DNA of 18,694 nucleotides, taken from the NCBI GenBank assembly GCA_014379305.1, contig JACMMB010000327.1, positions 1 through 18,694 on the forward strand, written 5' to 3'. Source of the DNA: Akkermansiaceae bacterium (lineage in GTDB: Bacteria > Verrucomicrobiota > Verrucomicrobiia > Verrucomicrobiales > Akkermansiaceae). The notes below the pieces were generated by a model that saw only the letters and a program-made list of their open reading frames with translations, did no database searches and was not told the DNA's origin. A program made the position numbers and the translations under genes. Every line of letters begins with the position of its first letter. Within the stretch, counting starts at the first letter, position 1. This document shows, one piece after another, positions 7,332 to 16,275 of the stretch.

Positions 7332-8030
7332 ATGAAAACATATCCAACGATGCGCCTGATCGCAGCGGGTGCAATAATTTGCTCTGCGACTATTTTCTCC
7401 AGTGAACAGCTCCACGGGGCGACATTCCTGGTGTCCGATGTAACTACGTGGCTCGGAATTGATCCGGGAGCCAATGTGAGCGAAGCCGTGCTGGTGATTG
7501 ACTGGGCGGATGGGCAAGCGCCCTGGGCCTGGGGCTATCGCTGGCAGAACAGCGAGCTGGAAACCGGCGGTGACCTGCTTGCCGCTTTGATGGCAGAGGA
7601 GCTAAGATTCTCAATTCTTGGTTTGGCTTCGGGCTTTGTCAGTGGATTGGCATGGGACGCCGACCTGGATGGGACGCCTGAGCGTTTCAAAGGGGATTTT
7701 AATCCAGACACAGGTGAATACTGGACCTACTCAGTCAATAACGATCAGCAGACGGACAATTTCACCGATGGGGCGGCTCCTGTAGGAGCGCATATTCTTC
7801 CACCGCTCGGCAGTCCTAATGATGAGGACGGACCGGGCGCCTGGGTTTCATCGAATACCGGAGTGCTGGGTCGGCCCTTGGTCGATGGGTCATGGGATGG
7901 CTTTCTTTATGCCGAGTTCGGTTCTGCCGGACCAGCTTTTGCGGTCAATGCTCCGGCGGTGCCGGAAACGAGCATGTCGATACTGATTGGAGCCGGCGCC
8001 TGTCTACTCAGTTGGAAACGCAGGGGATAA
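7332..8030 (+). CDS. PEP-CTERM sorted surface protein under B12 riboswitch control
   Basis: A 232-residue protein. Residues 1-30 look like a signal peptide (MRLIAAGAIICSATIF). The C-terminus carries a PEP-CTERM sorting signal: VPETS (210-214), a short hydrophobic stretch MSILIGAGACLLSW, and KRRG. Such proteins are exported, processed by an exosortase and retained at the envelope. The body includes VLVIDWADG (54-61) and WAWGYRW (65-71), which recall surface proteins I have seen encoded in corrinoid-related loci; this is memory, not a search. No catalytic motif is evident. The ATG at 7332 is chosen because the upstream extension runs into the riboswitch; an ATG at 7350 is also possible. The next gene follows after 31 nt. 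Corrinoid binding or capture is an inference from the riboswitch. Confidence 0.85.
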   Translation: MKTYPTMRLIAAGAIICSATIFSSEQLHGATFLVSDVTTWLGIDPGANVSEAVLVIDWADGQAPWAWGYRWQNSELETGGDLLAALMAEELRFSILGLASGFVSGLAWDADLDGTPERFKGDFNPDTGEYWTYSVNNDQQTDNFTDGAAPVGAHILPPLGSPNDEDGPGAWVSSNTGVLGRPLVDGSWDGFLYAEFGSAGPAFAVNAPAVPETSMSILIGAGACLLSWKRRG

Positions 8031-8061
8031 GTGTTCATTCGCGGTCTTTCAGAGCAATCAT

Positions 8062-9168
8062 ATGAAAATTATATTCGGGCACTGGTTATCGATGGTAGCG
8101 CTTGGATTTGGAGGTGAGTTCGCACCTGCCGCAGGGACTGTCGGCTCAGATGCGATTGCGAAGGAAGACCCGCGATTTTTGCAATGGGCGAATGCGGCGG
8201 AAATTGTGCGCGGGCCTACGGATCTTTCCTCACCGTCGAGTCCGATGGCAAGCTACGGTACAAACAGCGATGCTTATGAAATCGCGGATGCGTCTGAAGA
8301 CGAGCCCTATCCGGTGGTTTCGCTGGGAGACGGGGGAAGTGCCACCCTGTCTTTCACGAAGCCGATTATGGACGTTCCGGGGCCTGATTTCGCGGTATTT
8401 GAAAATGGATTTTCCGATACGTTTCTGGAACTTGGCCATGTCGAGGTTAGCTCCGACGGAGTGAATTTTTTCCGATTTCCATCCATTTCACGGACACAGA
8501 CCCTGGTGCAGATTGGTTCATTCGGTTTACTGGATCCAACAGATTTGCATAATCTGGCTGGCAAATATCGTGCGGGGTATGGGACGCCGTTTGATTTGGA
8601 GGAGCTGGGGAAAGCCTATCCGGAGCTTGATACGCAGCGGGTGACCCATGTCAGAATAATTGATGTGGTGGGTTCTATCGAAGCGGTCTACGGAACCCGG
8701 GACGGGCTGGGGAATCTGATTAACGAAAGGTTCACCACTGATTTTTTCTCCGGAGGTTTCGATCTGGATGCGGTTGGAACTTTATCGCAGTTGCCCTCGG
8801 GTTTCACCGAATGGGTGGCAAGCATGGGTCGTAGCGATCCATCGCCGCTGGCTGATTTTTCGGGAAAAGGAGTGCCGCAGCTGGTGGAGTATTTCAGCGG
8901 CGGAAGCGATATCGTGATGGATTTGACCGGGGAGGTGACGGTGGTGGAATTTGATTGGTTGAGCTACAGGAATGACGGAAATTTCTGGATCGAGGGTAGC
9001 GGTGATTTGAATACGTGGCACGTGCTCGCAGAGAGTGACGGTGAAGGAGTGATGACGGTTGTTGACGAGGAAGTCACGATGGTGGTCACGGGCTCTGGCA
9101 AGAAACACGTAACAATCAGCCTGCCTGTGGGAAGTGATTACCGGTTTTTCAGATTAGGTGCGCAATGA
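8062..9168 (+). CDS. Exported cell-surface protein of a conserved family, B12-regulated unit
   Basis: A 368-residue protein with a signal peptide (MKIIFGHWLSMVALGFGGEF, cleavage near APA-AGT at 23). The mature N-terminal part contains VVSLGDGGSATLSF (85-98), PDFAVFENGFSDTFLELGHV (108-127), EVSSDGVNFFRFP (128-140), LHNLAGKYRAGYGTPFDLEEL (162-182), ITHVRIIDVVGS-like THVRIIDVVGS (195-205) and GGFDLDAVG (231-239). I recall this pattern from Bacteroidota 'cell surface protein' families, often near corrinoid uptake genes. The tail (about 245-368) ends in YRFFRLGAQ, a style common at the ends of verrucomicrobial exported proteins; it has no PEP-CTERM signal. The ATG at 8062 replaces a spurious upstream extension from 7987 that overlaps the previous gene. 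Its stop overlaps the next gene's ATG. No enzyme motif was seen. Confidence 0.82.
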   Translation: MKIIFGHWLSMVALGFGGEFAPAAGTVGSDAIAKEDPRFLQWANAAEIVRGPTDLSSPSSPMASYGTNSDAYEIADASEDEPYPVVSLGDGGSATLSFTKPIMDVPGPDFAVFENGFSDTFLELGHVEVSSDGVNFFRFPSISRTQTLVQIGSFGLLDPTDLHNLAGKYRAGYGTPFDLEELGKAYPELDTQRVTHVRIIDVVGSIEAVYGTRDGLGNLINERFTTDFFSGGFDLDAVGTLSQLPSGFTEWVASMGRSDPSPLADFSGKGVPQLVEYFSGGSDIVMDLTGEVTVVEFDWLSYRNDGNFWIEGSGDLNTWHVLAESDGEGVMTVVDEEVTMVVTGSGKKHVTISLPVGSDYRFFRLGAQ

Positions 9169-9929
9169 AAGGCCCGAAGAATATTGGGTTCACTCTGGTG
9201 GAACTGTTGGTGTGCTTTGTGATCGTGGCGACATTGGGCTTGGTTGTTTTGCAGCAGGTGAAAGGCGCGAAAATGCGGGCGAACCAAACGGTATCGACCT
9301 TGAATTTACGAAGCATGGTGATTGCGAATTGGGGCTATGTGGCGGATTTCGGGACGTATTGCCCGGCGAACGAGCCGAAGAACCGGGTGCGTTGGCATGG
9401 AGCGCGCACCAGTGCTAAGGAGAAATTCGACCCGACCAAGGGCTTTTTATCGGATTATCTAGGCAAGGATGACCGGGTGGGAATCTGTCCCGAGTTCAAA
9501 GACCACATGGATGGAAATCAGTCGTTTGAAAACGGCTCGGGGGGATATGGATATAACGCGATATATATAGGGGGAACCCCGGCGAATCCTTTTCTGCCGA
9601 ATCGACCGTCAAATGTGGATAATCCGGCGAGAACGCTGATGTTTGCGACGACTGCGCTGGCGAAAAGCAAGGGGGTGCAGGAGTATCCTTTTGCAGAGCC
9701 AAGAAGATCGGTGACGCCCGACGGGAAGCTGGCAGGGGCGCTGCAACCAAGTGTGCATTTCAGATTTGGAAAGAAGGCGCTGATTGCCTGGTGCGACGGG
9801 CATGTTTCCGCCGAAGGGATGGACGACAGCTCCGGGGAAAATTTCTATGGAGGCAAAAATAAAGATGCGGGTATCGGCTTTTGCGGACCCGAGGAAGAGA
9901 ACGGATGGTGGAATCCAAAGCGGAACTGA
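9165..9929 (+). CDS. Type IV pilin-like / pseudopilin protein with DGHV-type C-terminus
   Basis: A 254-residue protein with a class III prepilin signal. Gly8 precedes the cleavage point, Phe9 becomes the new N-terminus, and Glu13 is the conserved +5 Glu (IGFTLVELLV), with a hydrophobic helix to about residue 30. A prepilin peptidase (not in the window) would process it. The C-terminal part has KKALIAWCDGHV (203-214), like the DG-containing end of 'prepilin-type processing-associated' proteins. The nearest His is 12 residues before the DG (His198), not 9. The family is very common in Verrucomicrobiota and Planctomycetota and often stands alone without pilus assembly genes, as here. Its ATG overlaps the preceding stop (ATGA), so it is translationally coupled to the B12-regulated surface protein. 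Confidence 0.85.
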   Translation: MKGPKNIGFTLVELLVCFVIVATLGLVVLQQVKGAKMRANQTVSTLNLRSMVIANWGYVADFGTYCPANEPKNRVRWHGARTSAKEKFDPTKGFLSDYLGKDDRVGICPEFKDHMDGNQSFENGSGGYGYNAIYIGGTPANPFLPNRPSNVDNPARTLMFATTALAKSKGVQEYPFAEPRRSVTPDGKLAGALQPSVHFRFGKKALIAWCDGHVSAEGMDDSSGENFYGGKNKDAGIGFCGPEEENGWWNPKRN

Positions 9930-9962
9930 GTGGTAAGTAAGCGTTTGCACACAGTTTAAAGT

Positions 9963-11390
9963 ATGGTTGTTTCGCCGAGCTGTATGAGCTGCACGAAAAA
10001 GTTGATCATCTGTTTTCTGGCAAAGTGCATGTTGGTTTTCGCTGGCTGCAAGGCTGTCGGCCCTGATTACGAAGTCCCGCAGCTGGATCTGCCTGCCGGA
10101 TTTTCCCAAAGCGGGGTGAAGTGGACTCGAGTTGGCGCAGGCAAGGAGATCAAGAACCGGAGTTGGTGGCGGGTTTACGGCGACGGGACTTTGAACGCGA
10201 TCATGGACCGTTCATTAGCCAACAATCAGGAGCTCGCGGGGGCTTCGGCGAGGTTGAAACAAGCGCGCGCATTGAGTGCCTCCGTGCGTTCCCTGTATTT
10301 TCCTTCAATTGATCTGGGTGCGGGGGCGGAGCGCAGCCGGTTTCGTTTCCGCGGGCCGTCAGGGGGATCGAATATTCAGGAGAGTTACGAGATTCCGGTG
10401 ACACTCCGCTACGAATTCGACGTTTGGGGAAAAGTGCGAAGGCAGGTTGAATCGGCGGAAGCGGGTGAAGCTGCGACCAAGGAAAGTCTCAATGCGTTGC
10501 GATTGGCCGTAGCGGGCGAGGTCGCACAGACTTATTGGGCGCTGCGCGCGGTGGATGCGGATCGGGAAATTCTATCGCGGGCGGTTGAGTTGCGGCAGAG
10601 GGCTTTTGGGATTTTAAAGAAGCAGCAGGAAGGCGGAGCTATCAGCGGGCTGGATTTGTCTCGTGCCGAGACGGAGCTGGCATCGGCGGATGCGGAACGG
10701 ATTCGATTGGATCAGGACCGGGTGGAGCTGGTGAATGCATTGGCGGTGCTGTCAGGATCGGTGGCAATCGGGTCGAAAGTGAACTCCAGCGGGGTGATGC
10801 CCGAGGCTCCGGGGGTTCCGGTTTCAGTCCCGTCCGATGTGTTGAGACAGCGGCCGGACATTCGTGCTGCGGAGAGACGGGTGGCTGCGGCCAATGCGGA
10901 GATCGGCGTTGCTACGGCTGCATTTTATCCTTCAGTTTCGATTGATGCGTCAGGAGGTTTCGACTCGACGACCCTTGGCGATCTGTTCACGGCCGATTCG
11001 CTGGTCTGGTCGCTTGGTCCCAATGTGTCGATCCCACTGACTGGGCAGAAATTTCTGAGACAGCGGAGAGATGCGGCTTTGGCCGCGCACGAGGTGGCAA
11101 CGGCGGAATACAGGCAGACCGTTTTAGATGCAATGCGTGAGGCTGAGAATGCGATCCAGGCCGTCTCCATTCTGAAACGTCGCGAGGCGGCGCAGAGAAA
11201 CGCCACTGAATCGGCGAGGAAGACCTTTGATTTATCGACCAAACGATACGAAGGAGGACTCGTGAATTTTCTGGATGTGGTGGATGCCGAACGCAGTCGA
11301 TTGGACTCAGAGCGCCTGTTGAACGCGGTGAAGGCGGAACAACTTGCGATTTCAGTGGCATTGTTCAGGGCGATGGGAGGAGCCTGGTAG
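9963..11390 (+). CDS. RND efflux system outer-membrane factor lipoprotein (NodT/OprM family)
   Basis: A 475-residue TolC-like protein forming the outer-membrane exit duct of a tripartite pump. The N-terminal lipobox VFAGC places the lipidated Cys at 29, followed by KAVGPDYEVP, the standard opening of this family. Two long helical repeats are visible, with motifs typical of the fold: WWRVYGDGTLNAIMDRSLANN, AQTYWALRAV, VPSDVLRQRPDIRAAERRVAAANAEIGVATAAFYPS and the C-terminal TKRYEGGLVNFLDVVDAER. The length is usual. A second ATG at 9984 gives a more compact lipoprotein signal and may be the true start; no clear ribosome binding site decides. It is 33 nt after the pseudopilin gene and 42 nt before the fusion protein gene. 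Confidence 0.94.
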   Translation: MVVSPSCMSCTKKLIICFLAKCMLVFAGCKAVGPDYEVPQLDLPAGFSQSGVKWTRVGAGKEIKNRSWWRVYGDGTLNAIMDRSLANNQELAGASARLKQARALSASVRSLYFPSIDLGAGAERSRFRFRGPSGGSNIQESYEIPVTLRYEFDVWGKVRRQVESAEAGEAATKESLNALRLAVAGEVAQTYWALRAVDADREILSRAVELRQRAFGILKKQQEGGAISGLDLSRAETELASADAERIRLDQDRVELVNALAVLSGSVAIGSKVNSSGVMPEAPGVPVSVPSDVLRQRPDIRAAERRVAAANAEIGVATAAFYPSVSIDASGGFDSTTLGDLFTADSLVWSLGPNVSIPLTGQKFLRQRRDAALAAHEVATAEYRQTVLDAMREAENAIQAVSILKRREAAQRNATESARKTFDLSTKRYEGGLVNFLDVVDAERSRLDSERLLNAVKAEQLAISVALFRAMGGAW

Positions 11391-11432
11391 CCTGATTGAT
11401 TAACCTGAGATGAATGCGACTTTGCACCAATT

Positions 11433-12563
11433 ATGATGATGAATTTGAAACGGATCCTCCCTGCGGTTTTCGGCCTGGCGATGATTTCCTGTCAGAAGCA
11501 GGACAAAAAAGCAGGGGGTCCGCCAAGTATGATGGATCGGGTGCAGGCGGTGGAAGTTATGCCGATCAGGAAAATGACCTTGCGTGAAACCGTGGGCCTG
11601 GTGGGGACGATTGCAGCGAACGAGAGCGCGACTTTGCGGTCCGAGATTTCAGGGACGGTGAGGGAAATTTCCTTTGAAGAGGGCCAGGAAGTCAAGGCTG
11701 GGCAGGTTTTGGCAAAGGTCGATACGCGTGAACTTGAGGCGCAGATTCAGGAAATGAATGCGAAGTTCGAGCTGGCGGGGAAAAGTTTGAGCCGCAATCG
11801 GAGTTTGTTCTCGGACGCGGCGGTTTCGAAGGTGGAGCTGGATGCTTCCGTAGCGGAGGAGGCGCAGTTGAAGGCTTCGATGGCCTTGCTTCAAGTGCGG
11901 CTGGAGAAATCCGAAATCAGAGCGCCTTTTGACGGGGTGGCAAATGGCAGGACCGTTTCAATCGGTGATTATTTAACGCCGGATACGGTGCTGACGACGG
12001 TGGATGATCTGTCGCGGCTCAAGGTGGAAATCCAAGTGCCTGAGAGGTATCTCCCGAAACTTGAAAGTGGTGGAGAGTTCACTTTGAAGACCGCGACTTC
12101 ACGGGACGCGGGCGAAATGAAGGGAAAGGTATATTTCGTTTCATCGCGGATTGATGCGGCAACGCGGGCGACCTTGGTTAAAGGATACGTGCTCGATCCG
12201 CCAGAGTATGTGAAGCCGGGGATGTTTGCCACTGTGTCGCTGATGTTGGAAACCGTGGAGGATGCCCTGGTCGTGCCTGAGACCGCGATCATGGGTTCGT
12301 CACGGGGATCAATGGTGATATGCCCGAAGCAGGCTGAAAAAGGCAAGGTGGCGGAATTCGTACCGGTGAAGACAGGCCTGCGGGTGCCCGGGCTGGTGCA
12401 GATTATTCCTGTTGGAAATGATTTGAAAGAGGGGGATGAGATTGTGTCCGCAGGGGTCGGGGGCTTGATTTTGATTCCCGGGATGACTTTGAAAACGGTC
12501 GAGCCCTTGGTGACTTCCGAAGTGCCGGAGCGGACTGATCGTGTATTGGAGGGTTCCAAGTAA
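11433..12563 (+). CDS. RND efflux membrane fusion (periplasmic adaptor) lipoprotein
   Basis: A 376-residue adaptor of the AcrA/MexA/HlyD family linking the inner-membrane pump to the outer-membrane duct. The signal ends in AMISC, so Cys20 is probably lipidated. The two halves of a lipoyl domain are at about 68-97 (SGTVREISFEEGQEVKAGQVLAKVD) and 160-192 (IRAPFDGVANGRTVSIGDYL). They flank an alpha-helical hairpin (98-158; QIQEMNAKFELAGKSL). A beta-barrel domain follows (KGYVLDPPEYVKPGMFATV), then the membrane-proximal part. The hairpin is relatively short. The start has three consecutive-looking Met codons (MMM); any could be used. The pump gene starts 6 nt after its stop, so the two are one operon. 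Confidence 0.94.
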   Translation: MMMNLKRILPAVFGLAMISCQKQDKKAGGPPSMMDRVQAVEVMPIRKMTLRETVGLVGTIAANESATLRSEISGTVREISFEEGQEVKAGQVLAKVDTRELEAQIQEMNAKFELAGKSLSRNRSLFSDAAVSKVELDASVAEEAQLKASMALLQVRLEKSEIRAPFDGVANGRTVSIGDYLTPDTVLTTVDDLSRLKVEIQVPERYLPKLESGGEFTLKTATSRDAGEMKGKVYFVSSRIDAATRATLVKGYVLDPPEYVKPGMFATVSLMLETVEDALVVPETAIMGSSRGSMVICPKQAEKGKVAEFVPVKTGLRVPGLVQIIPVGNDLKEGDEIVSAGVGGLILIPGMTLKTVEPLVTSEVPERTDRVLEGSK

Positions 12564-12569
12564 GCGGTC

Positions 12570-15500
12570 ATGATTCTTTCAGACATTGCGATCAAGCGAC
12601 CGGTGCTGACGATTGTCGGCGCGATCATCGTCATGCTGCTGGGAGCCATTTCCTTCCGCGGAATGGCAGTGAGGGAATATCCGGATACGGATGTGCCGAC
12701 GGTATCGGTGACTACGGTTTATCGCGGGGCCTCCTCGGAAGTGGTGGAGAGCCGGGTGACGGAAACTCTGGAAGAGCAGCTTTCGGCGATTGATGGGATC
12801 AAGGTATTGCGGTCTTCCTCACAGGAGGAGGTTTCGAGGATCACGGTTGAGTTCAATTTGGATCGTGATCCCGATCAGGCGGCAAATGATGTGCGGGATC
12901 GCGTAAGCCGGGCGCGGGGCCGATTGCCGGAAGAGGTGGATGAACCGATCATCGCCAAGGAGGAGGCGGACGCCTCACCGATTTTGTGGCTGACGTTCAC
13001 TTCGGATAAGTATTCGCGGGAGGAACTGACTGACTTGGTGGATCGGATTGCGAAGCAAAGGATTCAGACGATCAACGGGGTGGGGACGATTTTTATCGGG
13101 GGTGAAAGACGTTATGCAATGAGGCTGTGGCTGGATCCGGATCGGCTGGCTGCCCACGGGCTTACGCCTTCGGATGTGCGGCAGGCATTGACCGAGCAGA
13201 ATGTGGATGTGCCGGGCGGGCGGATTGAGTCGTACGCCCGGGAGTTTACCGTGCGGACCCAGGGCGAGCTTAAAGATGCGGACGCATTCTCCGAGCTGGT
13301 GATTTCGACCAAAGGGAACTCGCAAATCAAACTGAAGGATGTGGGCCGGGCCGAGCTTGGTTCCGAGGATTACCGGACGAAGGTGTATTTCAACGACAGG
13401 GAGACGGTGGCGCTGGGAGTCGTGCGCCAGGCGAAATCGAATCTTTTGGAAGTTGCGAACGGGGTGAAGGATTTGCTCCCAACGGTGCAGGCGGACATGC
13501 CGGAAGGAATTCGCGTGGAGATCGGTTTTGATGGATCGGTCTTTGTCGAGCGGTCGGTGGATGAGGTTTTCGAAACGATCTTCGTGGCCTTCGCCATCGT
13601 GATTGTGGTGATCTTTGCATTTCTACGGGACTGGCGGGCGGTGTTCATTCCGGTAACGGCGATTCCGATTTCAATCATCGGGACGTTCGCGGTGATCTCG
13701 GCGATGGGTTTTTCAATCAATCTGCTGACTCTGTTGGCGATCGTTCTGGCGATTGGCCTGGTGGTGGATGACGCGATCGTGATGCTGGAAAACGTCTATC
13801 GACGGATGGAGGACGGCGAGACGCGGATCCAGGCTTCCGTGCTGGGAGCGCGGCAGGTGGCGTTCGCGATCATTGCGACAACGCTGACATTGGCGGCGGT
13901 GTTTTTGCCGGTGGCGTTTCAATCAGGAACGACCGGCAGATTGTTTTACGAATTCGGGATTACGCTGGCGGTGTCGGTGATCGTGAGTGCGGTCACGGCG
14001 CTGACGGTGACGCCGATGCTGTGCTCGCTGATGTTGAAAGGCCGCGATGCCAGGACCGGGAAGACGCCGCACAGTTGGTTGCATCGCAGGACCGAGCCTT
14101 TCTTCGAGTGGATGAACAAGGTCTTCGGCAGCATGCTCAACCTGGCGCTGAAAGTCTGGCCGCTGGTCATTATCGGTGCGCTGGCGTTTATGGCGCTGGC
14201 TCCGTTTGCCTATAATGGCCTGCAACGCGAGCTGACTCCGACCGAGGATAGGGGCCGGTTCATTTCGATTTTCAGCGGGCCGCTGGGATCGCATCCGGAT
14301 TACACGCTCAATTACGTGACTAAGATGGCGGAAATCATCAAGCGGCAGCCTGACAGGGAGAAGCATTTTTCGGCAACGGCCCTGGGGAGGGGTGCGCCGG
14401 GTGCGGGGGCGGAAGGGTTGATTTTCACCACCTTGAAACCATGGGAAGAACGCACCCGGAAAACGCAGGATGTGGTGGAGGAGGTGAATGCCGCATACGC
14501 GCAGGAAGTTACCGGCGGTCTGGCGTTCGCCATCGTGCCGAACCCATTGGGCGGACGCGGACTGAGCGAGAGTTTCCAACTCGTTTTGAAGGGGACGGAT
14601 TTTGACAAACTGCAATCGCTTGGAGAGGAATTCCTCGGGAAAATGAGGGCCAGCGGGGTATTCGAGGGCGCGCGGGCGGAGCCCAAGATAGACAAGCCAC
14701 AACTCAATGTGGAGATTGACCGTGCGCGCGCAGCCGATGTGGGGGTTTCAATTTCCGAAGTCGCCGAGACTCTGGAGACGCTGTTCGGCGGTCGGCAGGT
14801 GACCCAGTATAAACAGGGCAACCGTCAGTATGATGTGATCATGCAGATCGAGGACCAGTCGCGGCTGACTCCGACGGATTTGGGAAAAGTGTATGTTCGC
14901 TCCACCCAGGGCGGCTTGGTGCAGCTCTCGAATGTCGTTACCCAGTCGGAGACCATCACGCCCGAAGAGTATCCGCACGTTGACCGGCTGCGGGCGATTA
15001 CGATCAAGGCCAGATTGGCGGCGGGGAAAACCATTGGCGACGGGATCGATTTCGTGGACGGGATCGCGCCGGGCATTCTGCCGACGGGATACAGCTATGC
15101 CTGGGATGGTGAATCACGCGAGTTTGTGGAGAGTGCGAGCGATACCTTCACGTTGTTTGGCTTGGGCCTGTTGTTCACCTTCCTGATCCTTGCGGCCCAG
15201 TTTGAAAGCTGGGTGCATCCGGTGACGATTTACACCGGGGTTGGGTTGGCATTGGCGGGCGGTTTGGTCACGCTGTATGCAAGCCGTTATTGGGGGATGC
15301 CGATGACGAACAATTTGTTCGCGCAGTTCGGTTTGATTCTATTGATCGGCCTGATTGCGAAAAACGGCATCCTGATCGTGGAGTTTGCGAATCAGTTGCA
15401 GTTGGAAGGAAAGACCGTGCGTGAGGCGATTTGGGAAGCGACGACCTTGCGGTTCAGGCCGATTTTGATGACGTCGATCGCGACCATCGGCGGAACATTG

Positions 15501-15719
15501 CCGCTGGCCTGGGCGACGGGAGCGGGGGCGGAGACGCGGAATCCGTTGGGAATCGTGGTGGTCGGCGGGATGGTGATTGCCACCGTGCTGACACTGTTTG
15601 TGGTGCCGGTATTTTATCTGGTGTCCGATTGGCTGGTGGTGAAAGTCACCGGGCATTCGAGCGCGAAAGGTTTGCAGCGGGCTGCCGATGTGGAGGCGGA
15701 AATTCTCAAGGAGATTTAA
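12570..15719 (+). CDS. RND (HAE1-type, AcrB-like) inner-membrane efflux pump
   Basis: A 1049-residue pump, the usual length, expected to have twelve membrane helices and two large periplasmic loops and to export hydrophobic or amphipathic compounds using the proton gradient. It begins with the typical MILSDIAIKRPVLTIV. Helix 4 carries the proton-relay pair Asp400-Asp401 (AIGLVVDDAIVMLENVYRRM). The second half has the matching helix motif LIGLIAKNGILIVEFAN with the conserved Lys. FREYPDTDVP-like VREYPDTDVPTV (34-45), GGRIESYAREFTVRTQG and PLAWATGAGAETRNPLGIVV are standard signatures. No key residue appears lost. Substrate cannot be predicted from sequence. It is the last gene of the operon; a convergent gene ends 18 nt beyond. 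Confidence 0.97.
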   Translation: MILSDIAIKRPVLTIVGAIIVMLLGAISFRGMAVREYPDTDVPTVSVTTVYRGASSEVVESRVTETLEEQLSAIDGIKVLRSSSQEEVSRITVEFNLDRDPDQAANDVRDRVSRARGRLPEEVDEPIIAKEEADASPILWLTFTSDKYSREELTDLVDRIAKQRIQTINGVGTIFIGGERRYAMRLWLDPDRLAAHGLTPSDVRQALTEQNVDVPGGRIESYAREFTVRTQGELKDADAFSELVISTKGNSQIKLKDVGRAELGSEDYRTKVYFNDRETVALGVVRQAKSNLLEVANGVKDLLPTVQADMPEGIRVEIGFDGSVFVERSVDEVFETIFVAFAIVIVVIFAFLRDWRAVFIPVTAIPISIIGTFAVISAMGFSINLLTLLAIVLAIGLVVDDAIVMLENVYRRMEDGETRIQASVLGARQVAFAIIATTLTLAAVFLPVAFQSGTTGRLFYEFGITLAVSVIVSAVTALTVTPMLCSLMLKGRDARTGKTPHSWLHRRTEPFFEWMNKVFGSMLNLALKVWPLVIIGALAFMALAPFAYNGLQRELTPTEDRGRFISIFSGPLGSHPDYTLNYVTKMAEIIKRQPDREKHFSATALGRGAPGAGAEGLIFTTLKPWEERTRKTQDVVEEVNAAYAQEVTGGLAFAIVPNPLGGRGLSESFQLVLKGTDFDKLQSLGEEFLGKMRASGVFEGARAEPKIDKPQLNVEIDRARAADVGVSISEVAETLETLFGGRQVTQYKQGNRQYDVIMQIEDQSRLTPTDLGKVYVRSTQGGLVQLSNVVTQSETITPEEYPHVDRLRAITIKARLAAGKTIGDGIDFVDGIAPGILPTGYSYAWDGESREFVESASDTFTLFGLGLLFTFLILAAQFESWVHPVTIYTGVGLALAGGLVTLYASRYWGMPMTNNLFAQFGLILLIGLIAKNGILIVEFANQLQLEGKTVREAIWEATTLRFRPILMTSIATIGGTLPLAWATGAGAETRNPLGIVVVGGMVIATVLTLFVVPVFYLVSDWLVVKVTGHSSAKGLQRAADVEAEILKEI

Positions 15720-15737
15720 GCGCGGAGCGGTACCCGT

Positions 15738-16247
15738 TCAAATGGGATCGCCGACATCCTTGAAACCGTTGTCGGCGGTTTCATCGAAGTCCATTTCGCG
15801 GACGCGTTTGCGGTCGCGTTGGGTTTCGACTTTTTGACGGAGGGCTTCGCGGAGATTGATTGAATCACGGATGGCGGGGATATCGATGTGCGGCAGCGAG
15901 CGATCGGAGGTTTCCAAATGGATGTGGCCGAGCCCGGTAAGGCGCATCCACCATTTGCGTTCGACGACCATGTCCTTGACCCGGTAGAGCTCGACCTCAT
16001 CGATGTTCTGGTTGATGACGCCCTTGGTGATGCGGAGGCGCTCGGTGGTGAGTTCGTATTTCTGGCAGCGGACGGTGAGGTATCGCCAGATGGCGTAGAT
16101 GAAAGGGATGATGAGGCCGATCCAGGCGGGCGGGAAAAAAACTCCACCGACGGAAATGCCGGCGGCAAGGAGTAGGGCGAAGGTGAATGGCCAGAGGTTG
16201 AGCCATTGCGAGGGGCTGCCTTTCCAGAAAGTGGTTTCTTCGGTCAT
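15738..16247 (-). CDS. Bacterial PH-domain (bPH2/DUF304, YdbS-like) membrane protein
   Basis: A 169-residue protein and the only gene read on the - strand. Two hydrophobic segments at about 18-37 (LWPFTFALLLAAGISVGGVF) and 42-57 (WIGLIIPFIYAIWRYL) form a hairpin in the membrane. A cytoplasmic bPH2-type beta domain follows (about 62-140): YELTTERLRITKGVINQNIDEVELYRVKDM is the family signature. The tail is charged. The function is not established; relatives occur singly or in pairs and are thought to be envelope-associated. The ATG at 16247 is chosen over a TTG 36 nt upstream because the protein then begins just before the WKGSPSQW segment. It converges on the pump gene and diverges from the gene at 16347. 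Confidence 0.85.
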   Translation of the reverse strand: MTEETTFWKGSPSQWLNLWPFTFALLLAAGISVGGVFFPPAWIGLIIPFIYAIWRYLTVRCQKYELTTERLRITKGVINQNIDEVELYRVKDMVVERKWWMRLTGLGHIHLETSDRSLPHIDIPAIRDSINLREALRQKVETQRDRKRVREMDFDETADNGFKDVGDPI

Positions 16248-16275
16248 AAGTGGAGAATGGACGAAATCATGGGCG

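Noticed and set aside
7987..8061. Extension of the second surface protein to 7987
   Set aside because: It would overlap the end of the PEP-CTERM gene and bury the signal peptide 25 residues inside the protein.
13923..14702. 259-codon open frame on the - strand
   Set aside because: It is His/Arg/Gln-rich and antisense to the RND pump, whose conserved helices cover the same bases.
15720..15755. Shared terminator between the convergent pump and PH-domain genes
   Set aside because: Only a 3-bp CCC/GGG pairing is present and no T-run flanks it.
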